Positions 1 to 8,602 of a DNA stretch of 64,000 bases are shown here, piece after piece. The stretch lies in NCBI RefSeq assembly GCF_014199295.1, contig NZ_JACIJH010000007.1, positions 62,001 to 126,000 of the forward strand, given 5' to 3'. This DNA is from Sphingopyxis panaciterrulae (lineage in GTDB: Bacteria > Pseudomonadota > Alphaproteobacteria > Sphingomonadales > Sphingomonadaceae). The notes under the pieces were generated by a model that made no database searches, was not told the DNA's origin, and saw only the letters and a list, made by a program, of their open reading frames with translations. The position numbers and the translations under genes were made by a program. Every line of letters begins with the position of its first letter. Within the stretch, counting starts at the first letter, position 1.

Positions 1-2044
1 CTCCTCTTTCGGTCTCGTTCAGGCGTTCCAGCAGGAACATCAAGGCTGGATCGTTAGCGAATTCGTCGCGCACCGCTGTGGCGCAGGTCACAAAGGCCGA
101 TTTTTCGCCCGCCGCATGCGCCGCGACCAGATCGGCGATCCGCGCGCGCTGCGCCGGGGTCAGGTCGGGGCGCGGGGTCAGGACGTCGACGGGCCGCGCC
201 CGGCCGCGCAGCGTCACCCGGCCCATCGGCACCAGATCGTCGCGCCCGGCGCTCGCGGCGGCCTCGGCAGAGATCAATATGCCGGTCTTCAGGCTCTTGT
301 TCGCCGATTCGAGGCGCGAGGCGGTGTTCATGCTGTCGCCGAGCGCGGTATACTGGATGCGGTCCTCGCCGCCGAAATTGCCGACGATCGCGTCGCCGAC
401 GTGCAGGCCGACGCGCGTCATGCCGATCGGCGGCACGCCCTCCGCCATGTCGGTGCGGAAGGTCTCACCCGCGCGCGACATGGCGATGGCGGCCGCCGCC
501 GCCCGCTCGCCATCGTCGGGGCGGCTGAGCGGCGCGCCCCAGAAGGCGACGATGGCGTCGCCGACGAACTTGTCGATCGTCCCGCCATGGTCGAGCACGA
601 TGTCGGACAGGCGGTCGAGATATTCGTTGAGCAGCCGTGCGACCGTTTCCGGCGTCACCGCATGGCTGAGCTTGGTGAAGCCTTCGAGGTCGGTGAAGAC
701 GCAATAGATATTGCGTCGCTCGCCGTGCAGCGAAAGCTGGTCGGGGTCGCGCATGATCTGCGCTGCGACGTCGGCGGGCAGATATTTGCCCAGCGCCGAC
801 TGAGCGAAGGCGCGCTGGCGGGCGCCGATCGTCCGCGCCGCGGTGCCGACCGCGGCATAGCCGAACAGCCAGCCGAGCGCCCAGCCGAAGGCGGGCACCG
901 TCGTCGTGTCGATGCCGTGCCCCTGCATCCAGAAGGGAAAGGCGAGGAAGAAGACGATCTGGGCGACGAAGGCGAGCGCGACCCAGCGCGCGCGTAGGTC
1001 GATCAGACTGGTCAGCCCGCCCGCCAGCACGACGGCGACGGCGAGCGCCCACAGCGCCGGGCCAGGGATCGGCGTCGTCCATGCGCCGTCGAGTTGCTGC
1101 GCGAGCATATGGGCGTGGACCTCCAGCCCGATCATCGTCTCGTGCCGACCGGTGACGGGGTCGATGAAGCGGCTGAGCGGGGTGTTGAACTGGTCGTAAT
1201 CGATGATGTCGCCGCCGATCAGCACATAGCGTCCCTTGACCAGATCGGAAAAGCCCGCGCGCATGTCGGCATCCATCGGCATGGCGAAAGTATCGATCGG
1301 AATGTTCGCGAACACCGGTTCCTCTTGCCCCTTCGCGGCGCGGGCCGGGAGCAGGAAGCGGATATTGCCCTGGAAATCGGCGTGCGCCGCATCGACCGGG
1401 GCCAGCGCATTGGCCATCAGCGGCGGCAGCTCGGGCGGGCGGTCGGGCCAGGTGCGGATCACGCCATCGTCGTCGGTGCGGAACAGCACGCTGGTGGGCT
1501 TCGTGCGGTCGGTCGTTACCTCCTTGAGAAAGGACTGGAGGAATGTCTGCTGTTCGAAGAAGATGGCGTCGGGATTGCTCGACTGTTCGGCATAGGCGAG
1601 CCAGGTCGGCGTCCGCATCGCGCGAAGCTGATCCTTCAGCAGATCGTCGTCGGGGCGGGGCGAATCGAAGACGATGTCGATGCCGATCGCCTGCGCCCCC
1701 ATCGCGTCGATATTCTCGAGCGCGCGCGCGAGGATGGTGCGGTCGAGCGGCGAGCGGATACCGGTGTTGAACAGCGTTTCGTCGTTATAGGTGATGAGCA
1801 GGACGCGCTTGTCCTGCCCAACGTGCGGCGCCATCGCGGTCGCGCGGGCGTCGTAGAGCGCGCGTTCGGCATCGCGGGTCAGCGGCAATTGCCAGCCGAG
1901 CCGGGCGATCAGCGCTGCGACGAGCAGGAACAGCAGCGTCCCGATCAGCCGCGCCGGGCCGAGCTGCGAGAGGAGCTGGCGGAGCCGCTTGCCGACTGGC
2001 ACCCGCGCCGGCGCCTCCTCTGTCCTGTCGTCCCCCCTGGCCAT
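1..2044 (-). CDS. CHASE2-domain class III adenylate/guanylate cyclase (partial, C-terminus beyond window)
   Basis: Reading the minus strand from the ATG at 2044 gives an open frame that reaches base 1 without a stop, so the C-terminus is missing. A membrane anchor lies near residues 30-50. A CHASE2-type extracytoplasmic sensor follows to about residue 300, with the typical VLLITYNDETLF and AIGIDIVFDSPR stretches. Three or so membrane helices span about 320-400. A class III nucleotide cyclase domain starts near 440, with FTDLEGFT, GDAIVAFWGAP and YTALGDSMNTASRLE. The metal-binding Asp in FTDLEGFT and the Asp of GDAIVAFWG are present, so it should be active; ATP versus GTP specificity was not decided. 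The family turns an envelope signal into cAMP or cGMP. It starts 3 bases after the stop of the CHAT gene, so the two are probably one transcript. Confidence 0.9.
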   Translation of the reverse strand, partial: MARGDDRTEEAPARVPVGKRLRQLLSQLGPARLIGTLLFLLVAALIARLGWQLPLTRDAERALYDARATAMAPHVGQDKRVLLITYNDETLFNTGIRSPLDRTILARALENIDAMGAQAIGIDIVFDSPRPDDDLLKDQLRAMRTPTWLAYAEQSSNPDAIFFEQQTFLQSFLKEVTTDRTKPTSVLFRTDDDGVIRTWPDRPPELPPLMANALAPVDAAHADFQGNIRFLLPARAAKGQEEPVFANIPIDTFAMPMDADMRAGFSDLVKGRYVLIGGDIIDYDQFNTPLSRFIDPVTGRHETMIGLEVHAHMLAQQLDGAWTTPIPGPALWALAVAVVLAGGLTSLIDLRARWVALAFVAQIVFFLAFPFWMQGHGIDTTTVPAFGWALGWLFGYAAVGTAARTIGARQRAFAQSALGKYLPADVAAQIMRDPDQLSLHGERRNIYCVFTDLEGFTKLSHAVTPETVARLLNEYLDRLSDIVLDHGGTIDKFVGDAIVAFWGAPLSRPDDGERAAAAAIAMSRAGETFRTDMAEGVPPIGMTRVGLHVGDAIVGNFGGEDRIQYTALGDSMNTASRLESANKSLKTGILISAEAAASAGRDDLVPMGRVTLRGRARPVDVLTPRPDLTPAQRARIADLVAAHAAGEKSAFVTCATAVRDEFANDPALMFLLERLNETERG

Positions 2045-2047
2045 CGG

Positions 2048-5000
2048 TTAGCCGCCGACGGCTTTCGTCGCTGCCGCGGCCGTCGTGGTTCCGTTGTGGA
2101 GCAGCGCCTGTGCGCCGTCGCCGACGATCGCGAAGCCCGCCCAATAATAGGGGTGCGAGGTCGCCTTGTCGTCCATCAGTTGCTGCTGCGTCGTCCACAG
2201 CGCATCGGCGATGCTTTCGCCCTCGCGCGCCGCGAACAGCCCGCCGATCAGTCGCTTGGTCGCGTCGAAATCGTCGGGCGCGGGCCAGTGGCTGGCGATG
2301 ACCGAGCGGCCGCCGGCGCCGATGAAGGCGCGCACCAGCCCGTCGAGCGCATTGCCGCCGCCGCGCGCCACGCCCGCTTCGCGCGTCGCCGCGACCGAGG
2401 CCGCGCCGGCGGTATCGCATGCCGAGAGGATGACGAGATCGGCGTCGAGCTTGAGGTCGTAGATTTCCTGAAAGCTGAGCAGCCCGTCCGAATCGCCGCC
2501 GCCGAACGAGGTGACGAGCGCCGGGCGCGCCGGGCAGGCGGCGCGCGGCGCGGTGACGAGGCCGTGGGTCGCGAAGTGGATGATGCGATACTGATTCAGG
2601 TCGGCGCGATCCTTGACCGCGGTGTCGGTGAAGGCGGCGCCGGTCAGCAGCATCGCCGCGTCGGGGCTCATCGTCCGGCTGGCCGTCACCAGTTCGTCGG
2701 CGGAGACCGGCCGGTTCCACTGGCCGACGTCCCACCGGCAGTCGCCGTCGATGCTCCCCGCCAGCCCGCCGCGTGTGCCCACTGAGGGCAGCGCGCCGGT
2801 CACCGGCTGATTGTGGCCGAGGCCGAAATATTGGTGCGTCGCGCGCGACGGCGCCGCCTCGCGCGCGTTGCGGAAGGCGAGCGCCGACACCGAGGTGCTG
2901 GGGCGCACCGTCCGGCCGAGCCAGACGATCTGGCGCATGTCGAACGGATCCGCGTCGGGGTCGACCAGCCGCGCCTCATAATCGGCGAGCCCGCGGTCGG
3001 AGGTGACGAGCAGGTTGATCGGCAGCCGCAGCATCGCGCCGTCGGGCTCGAAGATCAGATGCGCGATGGTCGGCAGCCGGTCGGCGACCGGGCCGAAGAG
3101 CTGGGTATAGAGGTTGCGCGCAGTCGCGGCGTCGAAAGGATAGGTGACGCGCCGCCCGTTCTCGACCGTCGAGATAGTCAGGCGGATCGCGTCGACCGCG
3201 CGGTCGAGCCCCGCCGCGCTGACGTCGGCGCGCCAGACCCGCGCGTCCGACGGGCCGATCAGCATCGCATAGACGGCGTCGCCGACGACCAGCATCTTCA
3301 GATAGGCCTCGTCGCCGCGCAGCACCTGTTGCAGTTCGGCGAGATCGAGCTTGCCCGGCGCGACGACGCGATATTGCGGATAGGCGGCGAGCGCGGCGAG
3401 CGTTTCGGTCTGCTGCAGGCTCAGATTGTCGAGTCGGGTCTTGAGGTCGGCACGCAGCGCGCCGATCTCCGGCGTTTCGGGCATCTGCGCGAGCCGCGCA
3501 TCCTCGATCCGCGCCCGCTCGATATCGCGGTCGAGATTGGTCGCCTGGCGGAACAATCGCGCGCCATCGTCGCTGCCGCTCGACAACTCGCGTGCGAGCA
3601 GCGCCTGCGTGTCGGCGACGCCGGGGCGCACCTGCAATTGGCTGGCGACGAAGAAATCGGCGACCGCCGATGGATCGCTCGCGGCGCGCTCGGCGAGTAG
3701 CCGGTAATAGGGCGCCATCATGTTCGCCATGCCTGTGGTCGATCGCTGCGCGCCGGCGAGCGTGTTCACGACCTCGCGATAGATGCCGAGGGCCTTGTCT
3801 GCCTGTCCCTGTCGGGTCAGGAAGGCGGCGTAGCGTGCCCGCGCCGAGGCGAGGGCGTTGGTCTCGGGATATTCGACCGCGAGCGCCGCGATCGACTCCT
3901 GAAAGCGCACGTCGGCCGCGGCGGTGTCGCCGAGCGCCTCCTCCGCCAGCGCAAGCTCGCCGAGCATCTGCGAGCGCAGGCGCACGATGGAGGTGACGCG
4001 CCCTTCGCGCACCGCGAGCGCGTCGGCGAGCCCCTCGATCTGCGCCGCCTTCGCCGCCTGCGCGTCGCCGCGCAGCCGCAGGGTGGTGCCCAGCAGGTGC
4101 GTCGCCTGTGCGTCGATGATCGTCGCTCGCTCGGCCGGGGTCAGTCGTTCCTCGTCCGATGTCTGCCGCACCGCGCGCGCGCTGGCGCCGCTGTTGATGC
4201 CCGCGACGATTTCGGGGGTCAGGGTGACGGCATCGCCCTCGACCGTGACCGCGCTGGTCAGCGGCGGGAGCGGCGTCTGCAATATCGCGGCGGCGCCGTC
4301 ATAGTCCTGCTGGTTGAGCGCATGGATGGCGCGGAAATTGCGGCGCAGGCGCAGTTGCACCGGATCGCTCGTCGGCACCGCTTCGACCTCTGCGAACAGG
4401 CGGTCGGCTTCGGCGAATTCGCCGAGGTTCGATCTCTGCAGCGCGCGGTTCAGGGTGAATTCGCTGGGGTCGAGCCCCGCCATCTGCTTGTCGCCGAGCG
4501 CGCGCTGCGACAGCGCCGCAAAGAATTCGGCGGCATCGGCATAGTCGCCGGCATGGTTGCGGCGATAGCCTTCGGCCAGCGCCTTGTCGATGTCGATGGC
4601 CCCGGCGAGCGTGCGCGCGAAGCCGCTGTCGCCGCCCACAGAGGTAGTCGCGACCTTGATAACGCCGGGCACGACGGCGCGCCGCCGGATCGATTCGAGC
4701 GCGAGGGTCAGCGCGTCGTCATAGGCGGCAAAGCCTTCGGCGGTGTAGCTGGTGTCGCCGTCGGGCACGATCCGCGTGGTCCAGGCGACGCTGCTGCCCC
4801 TCACCGTGCAGGCGCCGGGAGCGGTGCAGACGATCGCGCCCTCGCGCCCGCGGTCGATCCGCGCCCGCGCCACCTGCGGGGTCGCGCGCAGCATCCGGAC
4901 ATATCCGACCGGCTGGCTCGCGTCGCGGCACAGGACCATCCAGGCGCGGTCGAACATCCCCTCGATGACGCTGTCGCGCACGGTCGCCCGCACTTCGCAC

Positions 5001-5134
5001 AGCGCGCCGCCCTGGCTGCCGATCGCGAAACTGTCGCGCAGCGTCGGATCCTCGCTCTGCGCGCGCGCGGAAGCCGTCCCGCCCAGGGCGAGCGCGGCGA
5101 GGATCGGCATCAGCAAAGCCTGTCGAACGGACAT
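2048..5134 (-). CDS. Exported TPR-CHAT domain protein (caspase-like peptidase fold)
   Basis: 1028 residues. A Sec signal peptide (about residues 1-26, ending SARAQ) suggests periplasmic or surface location. The middle (about 190-560) is helical and TPR-like, with NRALQRSNLGEFAEADRLF and ALGDTAAADVRFQ. The C-terminal third is a CHAT domain of the caspase/separase fold, with a candidate catalytic His857 in HFATHGLV and Cys906 in ILSACDTAGA. CHAT proteins are peptidases or scaffolds; cytosolic examples take part in defence and programmed proteolysis, but this one is exported. It lies just upstream of the CHASE2 cyclase gene, which implies one envelope-sensing unit. No substrate candidate is visible next to it. 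The function is inferred; the domain call is firm. Confidence 0.88.
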   Translation of the reverse strand: MSVRQALLMPILAALALGGTASARAQSEDPTLRDSFAIGSQGGALCEVRATVRDSVIEGMFDRAWMVLCRDASQPVGYVRMLRATPQVARARIDRGREGAIVCTAPGACTVRGSSVAWTTRIVPDGDTSYTAEGFAAYDDALTLALESIRRRAVVPGVIKVATTSVGGDSGFARTLAGAIDIDKALAEGYRRNHAGDYADAAEFFAALSQRALGDKQMAGLDPSEFTLNRALQRSNLGEFAEADRLFAEVEAVPTSDPVQLRLRRNFRAIHALNQQDYDGAAAILQTPLPPLTSAVTVEGDAVTLTPEIVAGINSGASARAVRQTSDEERLTPAERATIIDAQATHLLGTTLRLRGDAQAAKAAQIEGLADALAVREGRVTSIVRLRSQMLGELALAEEALGDTAAADVRFQESIAALAVEYPETNALASARARYAAFLTRQGQADKALGIYREVVNTLAGAQRSTTGMANMMAPYYRLLAERAASDPSAVADFFVASQLQVRPGVADTQALLARELSSGSDDGARLFRQATNLDRDIERARIEDARLAQMPETPEIGALRADLKTRLDNLSLQQTETLAALAAYPQYRVVAPGKLDLAELQQVLRGDEAYLKMLVVGDAVYAMLIGPSDARVWRADVSAAGLDRAVDAIRLTISTVENGRRVTYPFDAATARNLYTQLFGPVADRLPTIAHLIFEPDGAMLRLPINLLVTSDRGLADYEARLVDPDADPFDMRQIVWLGRTVRPSTSVSALAFRNAREAAPSRATHQYFGLGHNQPVTGALPSVGTRGGLAGSIDGDCRWDVGQWNRPVSADELVTASRTMSPDAAMLLTGAAFTDTAVKDRADLNQYRIIHFATHGLVTAPRAACPARPALVTSFGGGDSDGLLSFQEIYDLKLDADLVILSACDTAGAASVAATREAGVARGGGNALDGLVRAFIGAGGRSVIASHWPAPDDFDATKRLIGGLFAAREGESIADALWTTQQQLMDDKATSHPYYWAGFAIVGDGAQALLHNGTTTAAAATKAVGG

Positions 5135-5348
5135 CGGCGCAATCCCCCAAAATTCATGCTCGATGACGCCGTGCGGCGATCTTGCGGCACGGCGCAGTCT
5201 TACGGTGCTGCGGTGCGACCCATCCCGTTGCGGCGAACCCTAAACCCTTGAGCAGGGAAAGGGAAGTGATCTGCCGCACAGGCGGCTTGCGCCGCTGCGA
5301 GCGGCAACCTATCTGCGAGGGACAGGCTTTCCATCAGATGAGGACGAG

Positions 5349-5675
5349 ATGAGCGCATTCGACGACCGCGGACGGGCCCATGAAGCAAAATTCGCCCGCG
5401 ACCAGGAGGTGGAGTTTCGCATTACCGCGCGCCGCAACCGCCTGCTCGGCGAATGGGCGGCGGAACGCATGGGGCTGACGCCCGAGGAGACCGATGCCTA
5501 TGCGAAGGCGGTCGTGCAGGCCGATTTCGAGGAAGCGGGCGACGAGGATGTGATCCGCAAGCTGGCGGGCGACCTGACCGCCGCCAATGTCGAGATCGGC
5601 GATGCCGAGATTCGCGCGATCCTGAACGAAAAGACCGCCGAAGCGCGCCGCCACTTCATCGACAGCCAGAATTGA
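5349..5675 (+). CDS. F1-ATPase zeta subunit (DUF1476), ATP synthase inhibitor
   Basis: 108 residues, starting MSAFDDRGRAHEAKFARD, the conserved N-terminal inhibitory segment of the alphaproteobacterial zeta subunit, followed by the acidic helical body (LTPEETDAYAKAVV). In this family the N-terminus inserts into the F1 head and blocks ATP hydrolysis when the membrane is de-energised. The length is as usual for DUF1476. It heads a short run with BolA (12 bases downstream) and the glutaredoxin, all on the plus strand. A purine-rich AGGACGAG lies just before the ATG. Confidence 0.93.
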   Translation: MSAFDDRGRAHEAKFARDQEVEFRITARRNRLLGEWAAERMGLTPEETDAYAKAVVQADFEEAGDEDVIRKLAGDLTAANVEIGDAEIRAILNEKTAEARRHFIDSQN

Positions 5676-5687
5676 GGCGTCGGTACC

Positions 5688-5921
5688 ATGGCGATGCGTG
5701 AAGCGGAATTGCAGGCGATGATCGCGGCGGCCTTTCCCGGCGCCGAGGTGACGATCACCGACCTCGCCGGAGACGGCGACCATTATGCGGCGCATATCGT
5801 CAGCGAATCCTTTCGCGGATTGAGCCGCGTCGCGCAGCACAAGGCGGTCTATGCCGCGCTTGGCGGACGCATGGGCGGCGAACTTCATGCCTTGCAATTG
5901 ACCACCGCCATCCCTTCATAG
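5688..5921 (+). CDS. BolA family protein
   Basis: 77 residues with the BolA fold pattern: a short N-terminal helix, then VTITDLAGDGDHYAAHIVS, and the conserved FRGLSRVAQHKAVYAAL helix carrying the His that can coordinate a [2Fe-2S] cluster together with a monothiol glutaredoxin. BolA proteins act with CGFS glutaredoxins in iron-sulfur cluster handling and iron sensing, and such a glutaredoxin is encoded 49 bases downstream, so a BolA-Grx complex is likely. An in-frame ATG at 5694 is an alternative start. Confidence 0.93.
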   Translation: MAMREAELQAMIAAAFPGAEVTITDLAGDGDHYAAHIVSESFRGLSRVAQHKAVYAALGGRMGGELHALQLTTAIPS

Positions 5922-5969
5922 GAACCATTGATTATTGTCGGCGCGACTTGCGCCACCCGGAGACGAACC

Positions 5970-6302
5970 ATGAGCGATCCCGCCGTCCACGACCGCATTG
6001 CCAAGCTGGTCGCCGATCATCCCGTCCTGCTGTTCATGAAGGGCACGCCGCTGTTTCCCCAGTGCGGCTTTTCCTCGCGCGCGGTCGCGATGCTCGACCG
6101 CCTCGGCGTCGAATATGACAGCGTCGACGTGCTGCAGGACATGGAAGTCCGTCAGGGCATCAAGGACTATTCCGACTGGCCGACGATCCCGCAGCTCTAT
6201 GTGAAGGGCGAGTTCGTCGGCGGCTCCGACATCATGATGGAGATGTGGGAAGCCGGCGAACTGCATCAGTTGATGGACGGCATTCCTACCCGCACGGAGT
6301 GA
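5970..6302 (+). CDS. grxD: Monothiol glutaredoxin, Grx4 family
   Basis: 110 residues. The CGFS active site is visible in FPQCGFSSRAVAM, with the downstream glutathione-binding WPTIPQLYVKGEFVGGSDI loop and the conserved terminal helix. Grx4 proteins bind a bridging [2Fe-2S] cluster with glutathione and pass it on, often partnered with BolA. The ATG at 5970 is preferred over a TTG 42 bases upstream because it gives the standard family N-terminus (MSDPAVHDRIAKLV). It forms an operon with the BolA and zeta subunit genes. Confidence 0.96.
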   Translation: MSDPAVHDRIAKLVADHPVLLFMKGTPLFPQCGFSSRAVAMLDRLGVEYDSVDVLQDMEVRQGIKDYSDWPTIPQLYVKGEFVGGSDIMMEMWEAGELHQLMDGIPTRTE

Positions 6303-6468
6303 GGCGGGCGCGTCGTGCGCCGCCTGCGAATTTCGGTTTATCGCGTCTTTGTCGCAGCTTGCGGGCAAGGCGAGGCGCGCGCGCGTTGGCTCGTCGGCCG
6401 AACCCTGTCATTATGGATGCGGCTGGGCATAGTGGTCCGGTTCAACAACCAGATAGGGTCTGAAGACT

Positions 6469-6741
6469 ATGCGCAAACTTGCTATCGCTATGATCGCCGC
6501 CGCCGGTATCGCCGCGACGCCGGCTCTCGCCCAGGACCAGCAGACCGAGGGTACGCCCCCGGCCGAACAGGCTGAGCCGGCTCCGGCGCCCGATTCCACG
6601 ACCGGCACGCCGACCGACGAATCGAAGGACGATGCCGACGATTCGAACACGGCGCCCACGACCGACACGACCGACGATTCGTCGGCGCAGCCTGCTCCGG
6701 CCCCGGAGCCGGCGCCCGAGGAACCGGCACCGCAGGGCTGA
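6469..6741 (+). CDS. Small secreted acidic Pro/Thr-rich protein
   Basis: 90 residues. A clear signal peptide (MRKLAIAMIAAAGIAATPALA) leaves a mature part of about 68 residues made almost only of Ala, Pro, Glu, Asp, Thr, Ser and Gln, with no Cys or aromatic residues and so probably disordered. It is followed directly by a strong terminator, which supports a real, separately transcribed gene. The function is unknown; such low-complexity exported proteins may be periplasmic spacers or stress-related hydrophilins. The gene call is fairly firm, the role is not. Confidence 0.7.
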   Translation: MRKLAIAMIAAAGIAATPALAQDQQTEGTPPAEQAEPAPAPDSTTGTPTDESKDDADDSNTAPTTDTTDDSSAQPAPAPEPAPEEPAPQG

Positions 6742-6762
6742 GCTCGAATATAGTGTCAGGAG

Positions 6763-6790
6763 AAAGGGCGGGATTTTTCCGCCCTTTTTT
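6763..6790 (+). terminator. Rho-independent terminator
   Basis: The stem AAAGGGCGG pairs with CCGCCCTTT around a short T-rich loop, followed by a run of T. It lies 22 bases after the stop of the small secreted protein gene. Confidence 0.9.
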
Positions 6791-7134
6791 CATGTGCGCA
6801 AAGCAGCCGGGGGACGGGGCCGTTCGGCCGCTCCGTCCCCCATTTGCCTTCGGGGGGTAAGTGAGGCTTCCCGGTGAGGGCAGGGGACATCAGGGACCAG
6901 GCCGATGCCCCCCACCGCTCGTTTGAGCGGAACACTCGGGAACGTCCGATACCATACAAGCACCGTGCCAGATCGCGGCGGGCGGGCTTTGCGGCGCGAT
7001 ACGCTGGTTAGCGAGTCCTTGCCGGTCCGCCGATCTGTCAAATATTCCGACATGCGGCAGGTCGATTTCGTCGAAGCGCTTGCGACGGGCGGGCGTACTT
7101 GTGAAGCAGGCCCAAAGCGGATCCGGGAGACGGC
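6791..7134. other. Intergenic region without recognisable gene
   Basis: 344 bases between the terminator and the O-antigen ligase gene. It contains small G/C palindromes (for example CTCGTTTGAGCGG near 6920) and no frame that looks like a protein. The promoter of the ligase gene should lie here, but no convincing -35/-10 pair was seen. Confidence 0.4.
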
Positions 7135-8598
7135 ATGGAGCGCCTTGACTGCCATGGGCAATTCCCGCATCGACTCCCCGGAGACAGGATCGATGTTCGG
7201 GAGAGGCTAGTCATTTCCACGCAAGTTCGAGCGGGCGCGGCGACTTCGGCGCCGCTGGTTCGCGCCAATGAAATCCTGCTCTATCTTCTCTTCGCCAGCG
7301 CCTTCGTGCTCGGTGGCAGTTCGGGTGATGCGAGCCTGCGCATCTTCCTGATCTGCGTGGCGGCGTCGGCCAGCTTGTCGGTTGCCCTCGCCGCAGGAGC
7401 CTGGGGCGCAGTTCGGAAACTGCCGATTTTGCTGCGTATCGCGCTGTTCCTGATCCCCCTGGTGCCGCTGCTTCAACTCATTCCGCTTCCGCCGGGGTTG
7501 TGGGACGCGCTGCCCGGTCGCGAGGTTCCGAAAGCCGTCTTCGCCCTGGTCGGGGTCGAAGGGCAGTCGCATCCGCTCAGCTTGACCCCGGCGGCGACAT
7601 GGCTCGCGTTGCTGATGCTCCTGCCGCCCTACGCCGCCTTTTTCGCGGCGTCGCTTCTCGACGATCGCGGCCGGCAACGATGCGTTGGCCTATTCCTGGC
7701 GCTTGTCGTTCTCTCGGTTCTCGTCGGTGTGATCCAGGTCGGTAGCGCCGGCGGAGCCCTCAACTTCTATAACAGCGCGCACCGGGGCAACCTGATCGGC
7801 TTCTTCGCCAATCGCAACCACGAAGGCGTGGTGCTCGCGATCACGGCGGTCTTCAGCATCGCCTTCGTCAACGCCCGCGCGCCGTCGCGACAATCGGCGA
7901 TCGCCTGGTCGGCCGTCCTGACGATCACCCTGCTCGCCGCGGTCATCGGCACCATTTCGCGCGCCGCGCTCGGGCTGACGCTGCTCGGCCTTTTCGCGTC
8001 GATCTCCCTCTATCTCGTTGGCGGGCAGGGCAAGCGACGTCTGTGGCTCCTCGCTACGTCGGCGGTCGTCTTGGCGGCCATGATCTATTTCTTCAGTTTC
8101 AGCACGGTCGTCGCAAACGCCCTCGCACGCTTCAACGATGTGGCCGAAAATGGCCGCAGCGAAATCTGGCACAATAGCTGGCCGCTCGTCGGGCAATATT
8201 TCCCGTGGGGCAGCGGCCTCGGCAGCTTCGTGTCCGTCTATGCTGCGCGCGAGCCGCTCGATCAGGTTAGCATCTATTATGTCAACAGCCCGCACGACGA
8301 ATATCTGGGGCTGTTGATCGAAACGGGAATCCCGGGGATACTGGTTCTCGCCTTGTTCGCCGCTGCGCTGGTTGTGCGGGGAATCGGGCTGGTGCGCGAT
8401 CCGGCGAGCGGCGGCACCTATGCCATTCCAGCCGGGCTTTCCATCGGCCTGATCGCCCTGCACTCGATCGTCGATTATCCGCTGCGAACCCCGACGGGGA
8501 TCGTCCTTTTCGCGATTCTTCTCGTGCTTTTCTACTCAGGCCCCTCGGGGAGGAAGCGGGTGCGGGTCCGCGCGAACGATGTCGGCGCGGAGGGATAG
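7135..8598 (+). CDS. O-antigen ligase/polymerase-like membrane protein (Wzy_C)
   Basis: 487 residues, hydrophobic throughout, with roughly 10-12 membrane segments. It contains the periplasmic loop typical of the O-antigen ligase/polymerase superfamily: RGNLIGFFANRNHEGVVLA, then NGRSEIWHNSWPLVGQYFPWGSGLGSF, then NSPHDEYLGLLIETGIPG (the conserved H-(D/N)-xx-L motif). Such enzymes join or polymerise lipid-linked glycans at the periplasmic face. The ATG at 7135 has GGGAG seven bases upstream; the first 30 residues are unusually polar, so a later start is possible. A partner gene of unknown function follows after 4 bases. No glycosyltransferases are near, so this is an orphan polymer gene pair. 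Confidence 0.82.
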   Translation: MERLDCHGQFPHRLPGDRIDVRERLVISTQVRAGAATSAPLVRANEILLYLLFASAFVLGGSSGDASLRIFLICVAASASLSVALAAGAWGAVRKLPILLRIALFLIPLVPLLQLIPLPPGLWDALPGREVPKAVFALVGVEGQSHPLSLTPAATWLALLMLLPPYAAFFAASLLDDRGRQRCVGLFLALVVLSVLVGVIQVGSAGGALNFYNSAHRGNLIGFFANRNHEGVVLAITAVFSIAFVNARAPSRQSAIAWSAVLTITLLAAVIGTISRAALGLTLLGLFASISLYLVGGQGKRRLWLLATSAVVLAAMIYFFSFSTVVANALARFNDVAENGRSEIWHNSWPLVGQYFPWGSGLGSFVSVYAAREPLDQVSIYYVNSPHDEYLGLLIETGIPGILVLALFAAALVVRGIGLVRDPASGGTYAIPAGLSIGLIALHSIVDYPLRTPTGIVLFAILLVLFYSGPSGRKRVRVRANDVGAEG

Positions 8599-8602
8599 GA
8601 TC

